Shown here: one piece after another, positions 21,940 through 33,228 of the stretch
Layout of the letters: each line of letters starts with the position of its first letter
Numbering within the stretch: the first letter of the stretch is position 1
Source: Parietaria judaica
Taxonomy: Eukaryota > Streptophyta > Magnoliopsida > Rosales > Urticaceae
DNA: 64,000 nucleotides
Assembly (NCBI GenBank): GCA_954871525.1
Contig: OX940861.1
Location: 12,074,842-12,138,841, forward strand
Direction: 5' to 3'
The notes under the pieces: model-generated
What the model saw: the letters and a program-made list of their open reading frames with translations, nothing else
Told to the model about the DNA's origin: nothing
Database searches by the model: none
Program-made: the position numbers and the translations under genes

Positions 21940-24680
21940 GGACAAAATGCCGAATTTACCGATAAATTGGTCGTCGTTTTCGAGGGATTTATCGATCGCT
22001 TGCCGATTAATCAACGGAAAACTTATAATACTGTAGCTTATCGTTACCGACACTTTTCGAGGATTAGCGACAGATTACCGACACTTTTCGATACTTTTCG
22101 ATGGAAAACTTATAACAAAAAATTAAGTTTATAATTGCCCAATTTTTAAATAGTGTGTTAAAAATATCAAAAATAATAGCATGTCATGATATCTACTCTA
22201 TTCACTAATGACTACTTAATAAATAATATCATACACAAACATATGTAATTAAGGTCATACACAAACACATATAATTCCATCAGAAGTCTCAAATCTAAAA
22301 CAAGTAGATAATAAAACATAGTCTCAAACAACTCACAAGTCTCAACTACCAAACACGAAGTCTCAAAAGTCAAACACATAATACCAAATTACCAACAACG
22401 ACTGTAAAGTCATATCATCAACACTACTCATAGCAACTCGTCCGACATCAGAAAAACGAGGATCTCATGTGTGCTTCCATAACACCGAAACCACTTGCAT
22501 GAAGATGCATGTTCAGATACGTATTCCAAAACAATCCATGTTGTTCATAGTGCGTGCGGAGGTTACTTACGTGGTAGTCATACACGGCTTGATCCGTAAA
22601 GATGCCACGAGAAGGATAGAGCGGATGCGTCCAAACTCCGTTCTCACACACCGGGTTAGGAGAAGCAAACTGATTACTAGATGAAGTCTCGAATGACATT
22701 GTCTGTAAGTACACCGGACATGTCATCGATGGGATTCTCGCTCTGATAGTCACTTCCAAAGTAGAATCCAACAGCAGAAGATCCCTCGTCTTGTTGATGA
22801 GGAGGAGATGGGTTGTCGCCAAACTGTCGATCCGGAATTTATCCCCCGCTCGCAGGGTTGTAGCTCAGGCGGTACATATCACCTGTTTTTTATCATATTA
22901 GATAACATTCATATATACATGCAACAAAATTAAAATAAAAGGTACATGCAAAGAAAAATATTAATCACCTGTATTAGACCCTCCGAATGTAGATGCTCCC
23001 CACCCTCCCTGGGCGCCACTTCCTCCGCCACCCCACCTTCCCTGGGAGCTACCTCCTCCGCCACCATACCCACTATGTGATGGGCTATGGGAAGGAGAAG
23101 TACAATAAGTAGTCGTATGATAACTACTGGCATCGGCAGCAACATGTGTAGACCCGCAATCAGATCTTCCATACACTCTTGGGGGGTCGGGAATGGGACT
23201 GAGTCTTTAATGAAATATAACAGCAAGAAAAATGAATAAATTACCTCAAAAATCACAAAATATAAACTTCTAGTACTTTTCCCGCAATTAAAGAAATATC
23301 CGTATTAAGCTAAAATCTGCAATTAAGTAGAACCAAAATCTCAGATTATTATCTCAAAAAATATTTAATTAAGCAAAACAGCAAGAAAAATGAATAGATA
23401 ACCTCACAAATCGCAAAAGATGAACTTCTAAGGCTTTTGCCGCAATTAAGCAAAAATCTGAATTAAGCTAACATCTGAAATTAAATGACACCAAAATATT
23501 ATTTTATTATTTCAAAAAATATATAGTGAAGTAAAATACCAAAAAAGAATGAATAGATTACCTCGTAAATCGTAAAAGATGAACTTATAAGACTTTTGCC
23601 GTAATTACGGAAAAATCCGAATCAAAATCTAATCTGCAAAAAAAAAAAAAAGACCAAAATCACAGATTAATACTTCAATAAATAATTAACGAAGTAAAAC
23701 CTAATTTTTAAAAAAAAAATTACTTCGAAAATTAAAAAAATATCAATTTATAAACTTTTTAACACAAAAAAATTTAAAACCCGATAAAAATAAACGTGCA
23801 ATCTGAAAATGCAAGACCTCAAGGCTCTAAAACATCCACATTTGTTAAGAACTACAATATTCTTAACCCCATAACATCAAGTAGTCATTAAACATAAGTA
23901 AATTTCTATTAAATTCCTAAAATCAAAACTTTATCTATTTTTGCCTAACAAGAATAATAATCCAAAAATAACCTAATTATAACAAGATAATTATAAAATA
24001 AGTCATCAAAACATGAGTTCATCCTAAAATATCCTTAAGAGTTCAAAAAAAATAAACAAAATATGTAAAAGTTCCAATCTTTATCAATTCAAAACGTAAA
24101 CCCTAAGGATACTTAACCCTTTACTTTCCAACTCATGAAAATACCTTAAAAATCATCTAAACGAGTATATATCAACAATTAACGATTGATTCATGTAGAA
24201 TAAACATTATGAGTCATTTATCTTCCTAAATATCCAAAAAAAAAATGCAAAAATTCGGGTTAAAATAGATAAACTACAAACTTGTGAAACTTATGCCACC
24301 CATGTGATAATCCACGAAATGAGATGAAAGATTCGAAAATTTCAGCACTTACCAGCTCGATTTTCGTCATTTTGCATAAAAAATGAGAGGGGACCAGCGA
24401 CAAAAAGGGGAAATTGATGCTGAAGGTAGGGTTTCATCGAAAAAAACAAATTTATACTCCTAAAAAGTTTTTTAATATTGCTCGAAAAGTACCACAATTT
24501 TTGCTCATTTTACACGCAGCCCAGCGATAATCGTTTGTTGAAATCCTTGCCGATTTTCACGATTTTCCAACGAAAAATCATAAAACGATAGGTGTTATAG
24601 TGGATTATTTACCGACGACCATCAACAAGATCGATAATCGTCGATAATCGACGATAACCAACGAAAATTCGATCCTTGGT
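21940..24680 (-). mobile_element. probable CACTA-like (En/Spm) element remnant
   Basis: The minus strand from 24602 reads CACTATAACACCTATCG, the canonical start of a CACTA terminus. Both flanking zones (about 21950-22090 and 24530-24680) hold many short CGATTATCG/ACCGACGA-type subterminal repeats, as CACTA elements do. The opposite terminus is not clean; ACTGTAGCTTATCG near 22030 is the nearest candidate. Inside, the minus strand carries coding-like pieces: a Ser/Gly-rich segment at about 22975-23176 (with repeated GGGGS-type runs), then a Q/S/D-rich segment around 22690-22860, separated by a possible GT-AG intron. No transposase domain is recognised. The element separates gag from its LTR in the copia remnant. 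Confidence 0.45.
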
Positions 24681-24846
24681 ATATATTCACAACCTGATTC
24701 AGATTTATAAACACACCCTCAATATATGATATACATGTATATGCCGAACGTTAAACTTATACATATATATAAAAAAATATTTTGCAGAAGTTAAAAACTA
24801 AAACTTGTGCTATTTGTACTAGGTTTAATCAATATACATATCGAAC

Positions 24847-24889
<43 letters not shown>

Positions 24890-24954
24890 TCTCAATTTCA
24901 TTATTTTTATAATCATCATATTTTTCTCAATCATCGTATTTTTCACTCCGTGAC

Positions 24955-25188
24955 TCCCGTTTTTCAGGATATTTTGTTTGGTGGAAGAACTCAGACCTTC
25001 ATCAAATATTTAGGTATTTTCTTTCTTAAATATTTCAAAAATCCTTCTTCATATGTACTCGTAGAGATATTTTGTACAATAATCTTAAAGCGACTCGCCT
25101 CCTCTACCGGACTGCATCACTTCCCAGGATAAAACGGCGGCACCGTTGTCTCCGCAACGGCGAACCGAACTCGCAAGGACCTCAACCC

Positions 25189-25224
<36 letters not shown>

Positions 25225-25582
25225 TTTGAGCTTCGCACGGAGTGAAAACGGAAGTGCAAAGCTCGAAGATAATATCTAAGAAGTTTGAAAATAAAGTTTT
25301 CGTGGTGTGTCGAAACAAAACCGAGCATCTCCAATTTATAGATGTTTATGAGATTGTATTTTATTCTATAATGTTTTAACATTTATTTACATTCAAGAGT
25401 ATGTTCAGAACATTTTTCTGAATCAGAGTGTTTACTCTAAATAAATGTTCATAAGTTTTTGAAATAAAAAACGGAAATCTGATTATTTCCATTAACTGCA
25501 TGCATTGAGGTTTTATTCCTCTTAATTCTAACTTATTGCAGCTTTCAATTTCAATTTATATAACTTTTTTTTTCTTCCAAAA
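24955..25582 (-). repeat. second, rearranged copy of the Angela/Tork-like LTR
   Basis: 25083-25582 matches 18798-19169 in the same orientation, apart from an extra block at about 25187-25305. 24955-25081 matches 18638-18757 in the opposite orientation. The LTR therefore carries an internal inversion plus an insertion that includes a TA microsatellite (25193-25219). Only about 90 percent similar by eye. Confidence 0.7.
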
Positions 25583-25958
25583 AGCTGGATATTGGGCCGG
25601 GCTGATCGCTATTTGTTGACTTTCCTAGGCTAGATGTTTGACTCGCTGTTATTGTAGGATCTGGTGGATCGGACCTCAGCTTACCGTTGGTCCAGAACCG
25701 GGTCCTCTGACCTATTACCGCAATGTCCTAGGACTCGGGATATAGGTCGGTGACCGCTGAGAACCGGAGCCTCTGTAGGGCAGGTCGACGATCGTGGCTA
25801 GAGCAGTCAATGAAAGGGAGAGCTGGGGGTAATGGTATATGATGCCGCACCTTGTCACGTATAGCGATGCTGCCTACGTACCCATTTGTAGTCAAGTGGA
25901 ATCGAGTCATCACGTAGTTCAATGTGGGCTATTAGGGGGTGCATACCTGGGCTTGCCT
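25583..25958. other. GC-richer intergenic stretch, no gene seen
   Basis: Higher GC than its surroundings, with no open frame of interest. It could be part of another LTR, but no boundary or partner copy is present. Confidence 0.45.
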
Positions 25959-26308
25959 GGGCGAGCCGGGGGTTGATGGTGGAGACGGGAGTCGGACGGC
26001 GTTTGGACCTTCCTCAGCGGGTCGGCGATTCCTTCGCAGCTGGGGATGCCTCCAGCGCTTCCGCTCTAGCAGCTCCTCTGCACCGACCCTAGTCGGATAT
26101 TCCTATCAGAATATATATATATATATATATATATATATGGGCGAGCCGGGGGTCGATGGTGGAGACAGGAGTCGGACGGCGCTTGGACCTTCCTCTGGGG
26201 GTCGGCGATTCCTTCGCAGCTGGGGATGCCTCCAGCGCTTCCGCTCTAGCAGCTCCTCTGCACCGACCCTAGTCGGATATTCCTATCAGAATATATATAT
26301 ATATATAT
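25959..26308. repeat. two tandem copies of a 180-bp GC-rich unit ending in a TA microsatellite
   Basis: The unit starting GGGCGAGCCGGGGG at 25959 repeats at 26139 with only a few substitutions. Each unit ends in ATCAGAATATATAT with a TA run of different length (about 28 and 19 bp). The open frame through it arises from the duplication and is not supported as a gene. Confidence 0.9.
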
Positions 26309-26389
26309 AGGAGAGAAAATGGTGTTTATCGCTATATAGAGCGTTTGAATCCGAGTTATTGTTTGATGAAATCAATCTCCTAATTATAT

Positions 26390-26590
26390 GAGGGGCCAGG
26401 GGCCTCAGGATAAATAAAAATAACTCTTTTAGTCCCTCCCGCACCCTGACAGGGTGCGTATGTGCCATGACAATGCGCGCGTGGTGCCTTGACAGGGCGC
26501 GTTAGGGCCCGCCAGAGCACGTTAGGGCGCGTCAGGGCCATCTAGGGTGTGTTAGGGGAATCCGGGATCCCGTCACGGCGCGCGAAGGCG
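26390..26590. repeat. short GC-rich imperfect repeats (GGCGCGTYAGGGC type)
   Basis: Variants of CAGGGYGCGT/GCGCGTTAGGGC recur about eight times within 150 bp. Function unknown. Confidence 0.55.
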
Positions 26591-26980
26591 CATTTTGTTA
26601 TTCAACTTTTATTCTAATAGTGAAAATTGTTTCCGCATGTTTTTTGGCCTATTAGTTTTGAGATACGGGCCTCCAAGGGGCGTTTTTGGGCCGAAATTGA
26701 TTCCGGGAAAATCACCCATAACAATATACGCAAAATTTAAAAAATTAAGAAATGAGAATACCATTGTTATTCATCATATATATATATTTATATATATATA
26801 TATAAATATATATTTAGGGAAACTTGAAAAAATAACCCCCAAAAAGCAAGTTCTACCCGTTTTGTTCCCCAATTTAATGTTTCTAAAAAATTATTCCTCA
26901 ACTTGTATTTTGCCATGTTTTGGACAAAAATACCCTTTTTACCCTCACATTTTACTCTACCTCACTCCTCCCCAATTTAA

Positions 26981-29472
26981 TGTAAATTTTAATGTCGGAT
27001 AGTTTTACACATAAAGTTAGATAGTTTTCTCTTTCGGGTTAGACAGTTCGGTTCAAGATAGATAGTTTTACACATAAATAAGATAGTTTTACACATAAAG
27101 TAAGATAGTTTTCTCTTTCGGGTTAGACAGTTTGTTTCAAGTTAGATAGTTTTCTATGCAAAGTTAGATAGTTTTATACATGCAGTTAGACACTTTGACA
27201 ACTAATTGTAAAGAAGATTAATTTTATTCTCAGTCATAAAAATGTAAATTTTAATGTCGGATAGTTTTACACATAAAGTTTGATAGTTTTCTCTTTCTGG
27301 TTAGACAGTTCGGTTCAAGTTAGATAGTTTTACACATAAAGTTAGATAGTTTTCTCTTTCGGGTTACAGAATTTGTTTCAAGTTAGATAGTTTTCTACGC
27401 AAAGTTAGATAGTTTTATACATCCAGTTAGACACTTTAACAACTAATTGTAAAGAAGATTAATTTTATTCTCCGTCGTAAAAATGTAAATTTTAATGTCG
27501 GATAGTTTTACACATAAAGTTAGATAGTTTTCTCTTTCGGGTTAGACAGTTCGGTTCAAGATAGATAGTTTTACAAATAAATAAGATAGTTTTACACATA
27601 AAGTTAGATAGTTTTCTCTTTCGGGTTAGACAGTTTGTTTCAAGTTAGATAGTTTTCTATGCAAAGTTAGATAGTTTTATACATGCAGTTAGACACTTAG
27701 ACAACTAATTGTAAAGAAGATTAATTTTATTCTCCGTCATAAAAATGTAAATTTTAATGTCGGATAGTTTTACACATAAAGTTTGATAGTTTTCTCTTTT
27801 TGGTTAGACAGTTCGGTTCAAGTTAGATAGTTTTACACATAAAGTTAGATAGTTTTACACATAAAGTTAGATAGTTTCCTCTTTCGGGTTACAGAATTTG
27901 TTTGAAGTTAGATAGTTTTCTACGCAAAGTTAGATAGTTTTATACATGCAGTTAGACACTTTGACAACTAATTGTAAAGAAGATTAATTTTATTCTCCGT
28001 CCTAAAAATGTAAATTTTAATGTCGGATAATTTTACACATAAAGTTAGATAGTTTTCTCTTTCGGGTTAGACAGTTCGGTTCAAGTTAGATAGTTTTACA
28101 CATAAAATTAGATTGTTTTACACATAAAGTTAGATAGTTTTCTCTCTGTGGTTAGAGAGTTTTTTTCAAGTTAGATAGTTTTCTACACAAAGTTAGATTG
28201 TTTTACACATGCAGTTACACTTTGACAACTAATTGTAAAGAAGATTAATTTTATTCTCCGTCATAGAAATGTAAATTTTAATGTCGGATAGTTTTACACA
28301 TAAAGTTAGATAGTTTTCTCTTTCTGGTTAGACAGTTCGGTTCAAGTTAGATAGTTTTACACATAAAGTTAGATAGTTTTACACATAAAGTTAGATAGTT
28401 TTCTCTTTCGGGTTACAGAATTTGTTTCAAGTTAGATAGTTTTCTACGCAAAGTTAGATAGTTTTATACATGCAGTTAGACACTTTGACAACTAATTGTA
28501 AAGAAGATTAATTTTATTCTCCGTCGTAAAAATGTAAATTTTAATGTCGGATAGTTTTACACATAAAGTTAGATAGTTTTCTCTTTCGGGTTAGACAGTT
28601 CGGTTCAAGTTAGATAGTTTTACACATAAAATTAGATAGTTTTACACATAAAGTTAGATAGTTTTCTCTCTGTGGTTAGAGAGTTTTTTTCAAGTTAGAT
28701 AGTTTTCTACGCAAAGTTAGATTGTTTTACACATGCAGTTAGACACTTTGACAACTAATTGTAAAGAAGATTAATTTTATTCTCCGTCACAGAAATGTAA
28801 ATTTTAATATCGGATAGTTTTACACATAAAGTTCGATAGTTTTCTCTTTCTGGTTGGACAGTTCGGTTCAAGTTAGTTAGTTTTACACATAAAGTTAGAT
28901 AGTTTTACACATAAAGTTAGATAGTTTTCTCTTTCGGGTTACAGAATTTGTTTCAAGTTAGATAGTTTTCTACGCAAAGTTAGATAGTTTTATACATGCA
29001 GTTAGACACTTTGACAACTAATTGTAAAGAAGATTAATTTTATTTTCCGTCATAAAAAATTTAATGTCGGATAGTTTTACACATAAAGTTAGACAATTTT
29101 CTCTTTCTGGTTAGACAGTTCAGTTCAAGTTAGATAGTTTTACACATAAAATTAGATAGTTTTACACATAAAGTTAGATAGTTTTCTCTTTGTGGTTAGA
29201 GAGTTTGTTTCAATTTAGATAGTTTTCTACGCAAAGTTAGATTGTTTTACACATGCAGTTAGACACTTTGACAACTAATTATAAAGAAGATTAATTTTAT
29301 TCTCTGTCATAGAAATGTAAATTTTAATGTCGGATAGTTTTACACATAAAGTTAGATAGTTTTCTCTTTCGGGTTAGACAGTTCGGTTCAAGTTAGATAG
29401 TTTTACACATAAAGTTAGATAGTTTTGTACATAAAGTTAGATAGTTTTCTCTCTGGGGTTAGAGAGTTTATT
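26981..29472. repeat. satellite-like higher-order tandem array, about 9.5 units of about 262 bp
   Basis: Each unit starts with TGTAAATTTTAATGTCGG. Starts were read at 26981, 27243, 27484, 27746, 28009, 28270, 28533 and 28796, with the equivalents of two more near 29055 and 29316. Spacing is 261-263 bp apart from one shortened unit of 241. Within a unit, 22-nt subrepeats of the form GTTAGATAGTTTTMNNNNNNNN recur, so there is periodicity at 22 nt. Alternate units share variants: GGTTACAGAATTTG occurs only in the even-numbered units 2, 4, 6 and 8. The higher-order repeat is therefore a dimer of about 525 bp. No coding. Confidence 0.93.
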
Positions 29473-29923
29473 TTACTACCAAAAAACTTTCTTGCCAGAA
29501 CAAACAAACTGTCTGACCTCAAACTAAAAAGAGTTGCAAAATAAATAAAAAAACAAATTACAAACAAATTGTTCCTATTTAAATATTATCAATCCGCCAG
29601 AGGTTATTCTATCAACCCAAAAAACAAACAACCGAGTTCCTCGAAGCTTTCAATGAGTCCCGTCAACCGGATCCTCGAAGGGTACCACACTTGGGCCTGA
29701 CGCCAAATATCTTCATGCGCAACAGACTCCACACCTAAAGAACGAGAGAATAAGAATTTTCCTAAACCACGATCATATATGTTTAAGAACACAAAACTAA
29801 TCATACAAACACGTTTAAAGTTTAAACTAAACCACGATCAAATATGTTTAAGAACACAAAACTAATTATACAAACACGTCGAATATTAACAAAACAAGTT
29901 TAAAGTTTAAACTAATCACAAAG
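29473..29923. other. 3' flank of the NHL gene
   Basis: AT-rich, on the downstream side of the minus-strand NHL gene. A 66-codon minus-strand open frame (29604-29804) ending in a hydrophobic tail is not recognised and may be 3' untranslated sequence. A phrase around AAACCACGATCATATATG is duplicated at about 29763-29795 and 29828-29860. Confidence 0.5.
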
Positions 29924-31915
29924 CTATTTCCTTTTAACTAGACAAGATTTCCCATCAACGAAATTCAGTAAGTTGGTGTCAATCATTTTGTCTACCTTCC
30001 CATTCCCATACAAAATTGCTTCTCCTTCCTTAGGGTTTGTCAAATCCAAGATTCCATCATAAGTCATCAAATCCTTAAGTTGATTAGCGTACTTCTCTGA
30101 GATCGTCGCCGTCTCACTGGAACCAATACTACCGACTCTGTCGCCGTCGAGCAGAGAAGCTTGTTCCTTCTGCATTGCTCGAGTTTGAGGTACGAGGGTA
30201 TTAGTTTTATATACTAAATTGAGATGAGAAAGGCTCTGCAGGAAGAGCCTTTCCAAGAGGGAGCAAATTAGAGAGAGGTTAGCAATTCCGCTTCTGACGA
30301 CGAAGCAGAGAATCGGAACTAGCTTCTCCAGACTGATTAGGCAGCGCTTCCATGTCGCGCTGAAGCGGTTGGTCCACGTGCTTCCTGTCTACAAACACAA
30401 GCCTCAGTTTTCAGAACGGCACGATCAGTTTCAAGTCTCACTGGATTTTGAAGAGAAAAAAACACTTACGCGTGTGATGATGTAAGGCCTAGCTACCAAC
30501 CCAACAACAAATCCGACGATACACGCTGCTCCTACTGCCACACTCCAGATTGAAACGGCAGAAACTCCTGCAGATAAAACCGTGACAGAAAATCGGATAA
30601 TTCTTACTTCTCGTCTCGAGCAAACTTGTCGAATTATGAACAAAGAAGGAAACCCATTTCGAACAGAATACCAATAAGATTTTCTTTTCCTGTAAAAATG
30701 GAATAACCCACATGTCCTGTGTATGCGGTATTCGATTGTTATGAAAAAAAGAGAGACTAAACCGAATATCGCAGCAAACATAGGCTTGGGAGTCAACCAA
30801 AGTATTTTCTCCTTCGGAAATTGATCTCTCCAATCATTTTGCACATGTTTCAACTTTAGTATTATTGATCATTCTAACATTAGTTTCATTTAGCCCTTCA
30901 AACTTGAAAGCTGTGAATGCGACTGAAAACTGAAATTTTACCGCTACTGAATACCAAATACCAAACATACGGTAAATATGGCCTTTGCACTCCGAAACAG
31001 GGCATTTGGTTGTCCTAACGAAAATGGTAACACCGAAAATGGTAACACCGAAAATGCAGTATTTCTAGTAAACTATCTAACTTTTTCATCCCAGAGGGCA
31101 TAAATTCAGTACTTATATAAGAGTACATACCATGGCCAGAGCCGCCCGAATCTTCTCTCTTACAATCCTTGGCCTTGAGATTGATCTGCCGAACCAACTG
31201 GTTCCCGTGATCGGAAACCAACAAGGCGTATCTCTCAGCAACGAAAACCAGCTCGAAATCGTTCGAGAATCTCGCATTCTTCCCCAGCCCGTCATCGCGA
31301 CCAGTCTTATTTTTCTCCCCAGCAATCGTAGTAGTCACGCCTGAACACCAAATCACACCCGAAATCGCTCTCTCTTCCCAATTCTCTCTTTACAATGAAA
31401 TTAACATAACGAAAAACGCGAATTCAGTCCAAAACCTGAAGTGTCTATCTTTCTAATCACGTTGTTATTCTTGTCAGCGACGTAGACATTCCCTTTTGAA
31501 TCCACTGCGAAGCTCCGAGGCTTGTTGAACATGGCCGAGCCTGGTTCGCCATCGGCGTACCCGATTTCGCCAGTCCCAGAGAATCTTTTACTCACTGTCT
31601 CTGCCACGAAAACGCTTCCGAAACATGAAAAAGAATGAAAATGAGAAAAGAAAGCAGATCGGACTCCGTACCTTCGGACGCCGGGAACGGTACGGTGTAG
31701 AAGGCACTACCGGAGTAATCGAGCACCACCAGATCGGACGATCCAGGTTTGAGAAGCACAGAGTACGCATTGATCCCCACCTTGTGGCCGTCGATCGCGG
31801 TAGTCACCGCGTAACCTTCTTCGACCACGACGTAGGGTCCCGAATCGGCGGAGACTGCAAACACGACAAAGTTTAGGGTTCGAAATCGAAGCAAGACGAG
31901 CATCGGAAGAAACAT
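29924..31915 (-). CDS. NHL-repeat membrane protein (plant NHL domain-containing family)
   Basis: Five exons, all with GT-AG borders and matching phases: 31915-31672, 31600-31436, 31340-31131, 30567-30470 and 30388-29924, giving 393 residues. The N-terminus is a signal-peptide-like hydrophobic stretch ending VSA. Residues about 25-80 hold EEGYAVTTAIDGHK. NHL repeats follow, with NKPRSFAVDSKGNVYVAD, a TTTIAG strand and ARFSNDFELVFV. After the repeats comes a single transmembrane helix (VAVGAACIVGFVVGLVARP) and a C-terminal tail with YANQLKDLMTYDGI, a conserved block of this plant family. NHL repeats fold as beta-propellers that bind proteins or RNA; the plant members are uncharacterised membrane proteins. 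An alternative first exon at 32111-31945 splicing to the AG just before the SADSG codons is also in phase, so the true start is uncertain. Confidence 0.85.
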
Positions 31916-32347
31916 ATCGTCGAATCGAATCTTGACCTTGACGCGCAGAGAAATGGAAGAAGAACGGGAAGTAGATTGCGAGAGTGAGAGCAGAGAAACT
32001 GGACGCGCAGGTCGTGGGGTGTTTCCGGCGTGAGGATGTGCTACAGGAGTGAGGAGAGCTCGTGTCGCCGTCAAGGTCTGCTCCTTCGAAGGGCTCATGA
32101 TTTTCGCCCACTTCATTCCTCCTCTTCTCCGACGTGATTCGATCTCCATCGTTGTTCGTGGAAGATCGAGGCGGTAATGTATCTAAACGATTTTTTATTT
32201 TGCTTTTCGATTTTTGACGAATCTGATCGGTTACGGTGGCGTTATGGCGGTAAGTTATTGTTTTATTAATTTAAACGCATGTTTCTTTATTTAATTTGAT
32301 GCTGAAAATTCAAAGTTTGGTCAATGTTCCATCAAGAGTATGGTTAT
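31916..32347. other. upstream region of the NHL gene
   Basis: Contains GC-richer sequence out to about 32160 that is probably the 5' untranslated leader (or an alternative first exon) of the minus-strand NHL gene, then AT-rich DNA. No TATA box stands out. Confidence 0.5.
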
Positions 32348-32441
32348 AAACAATTTTTATTGATTCATATGGGAATTGATGGCCGGTAAGTGATAAACAG
32401 TTTTTATTGATTCATATGGGAATTGATGGCCGGTAAGTGAT
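32348..32441. repeat. 47-bp tandem duplication
   Basis: Two head-to-tail copies, each ending GGCCGGTAAGTGAT, differing at one position. Confidence 0.92.
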
Positions 32442-32576
32442 GCACGTGACATGTTTGGTGAAACATCTCAACGGACAAATACATTTGAAAATGGAACAAT
32501 TTTTTAACAATTATGTTCTTCATGATGGTTGTGAGTAAAACTTATTTGTACGACTACTTGAATTGCACGGATTCTT

Positions 32577-32679
32577 TTTTTTTTTTGAAGGCAGCTTTGC
32601 TGCAATGGGGATCGAACCCACAACCTCCACTTTGGAGGTGGTGTGGAATTACCACTAGGCTATCCTAGCAACCACAATA
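32577..32679 (-). mobile_element. tRNA-derived SINE
   Basis: On the minus strand it carries an RNA polymerase III A box (TAGCCTAGTGG, 32662-32652) and B box (GGTTCGATCCC, about 32618-32608), and ends in a poly-A tail (the T run at 32577-32586 on the plus strand). It is flanked by an exact 12-bp target duplication GCACGGATTCTT (32565-32576 and 32680-32691), as made by L1-type target-primed reverse transcription. At about 103 bp it is short. It is not a tRNA gene because the cloverleaf arms do not pair. Confidence 0.88.
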
Positions 32680-33012
32680 GCACGGATTCTTGATGTTGCA
32701 GAAATTTAGTTTTCCAGTGAGACTTTGGATTCATTATATGAGTTGGTAACTCTGTTCTTCGTTTATTTTGTGCCTTTCTACGTTCTTGATTGCTATATCA
32801 AGGTGTGTTTAATATTTTTTCTTCATTTGCTTAAAAAAATTTATTTGGGAGTCCAATATGAATCCGAGAGTCGCGCAGCAATGAAGCACTGGTGTTTTCG
32901 TCAGTATATGAATTATTTTCAGGATTTTGTTATACGATACGATGTTTGTTTAATATTTAGTTTTTGTCGGTGATGTTGTCTATTCTTCTTACTTCTCTAA
33001 CTGCTCATCTTC

Positions 33013-33228
33013 TTGAATCAATTTCTCTGTCTCACAGATTGATCGAAGACGGTCTCGAATAAGCCAAAGCAAAGTGATGCTTTCTTGAATCAATATCTCT
33101 GTCTCACAGATTGATCGAAGACGGTCTCGAATAAGCCAAAGCAAAGTGATGCTTTCTTGAATCAATATCTCTGTCTCACAGATTGATCGAAGACGGTCTC
33201 GAATAAGCCAAAGCAAAGTGATGCTTTC
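33013..33228. repeat. three tandem copies of a 72-bp unit
   Basis: Copies start at 33013, 33085 and 33157 and are nearly identical. The period is a multiple of three, so the minus strand is open across all copies as a 24-residue protein repeat (33216-32989, with LRSICETEILIQ). A second minus-strand frame starting at an ATG near 33271 is open into the first copy (MVLPKLDNLEA) but stops within it. Which frame, if any, was coding is unclear. Confidence 0.9.

Noticed and set aside
22930..23256. 108-codon minus-strand frame with duplicated EEVAPREGG
   Set aside because: The alternative minus-strand frame (Ser/Gly-rich, 22961-23176) looks more protein-like; this one is probably its shadow.
25939..26310. 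123-codon plus-strand frame with two EPGVDGGD repeats
   Set aside because: It is produced by a tandem DNA duplication and runs through TA microsatellites; no start context or homology is evident.
31015..31356. NHL exon 3 extended into its intron as a 113-codon frame
   Set aside because: A GT donor at 31130 with correct phase ends the exon; the downstream residues are intron sequence with repeated YHFRC-type noise.
32590..32680. Possible tRNA gene on the minus strand
   Set aside because: A and B boxes are present, but the acceptor and anticodon arms do not pair. The poly-A tail plus 12-bp target duplication identify a SINE.
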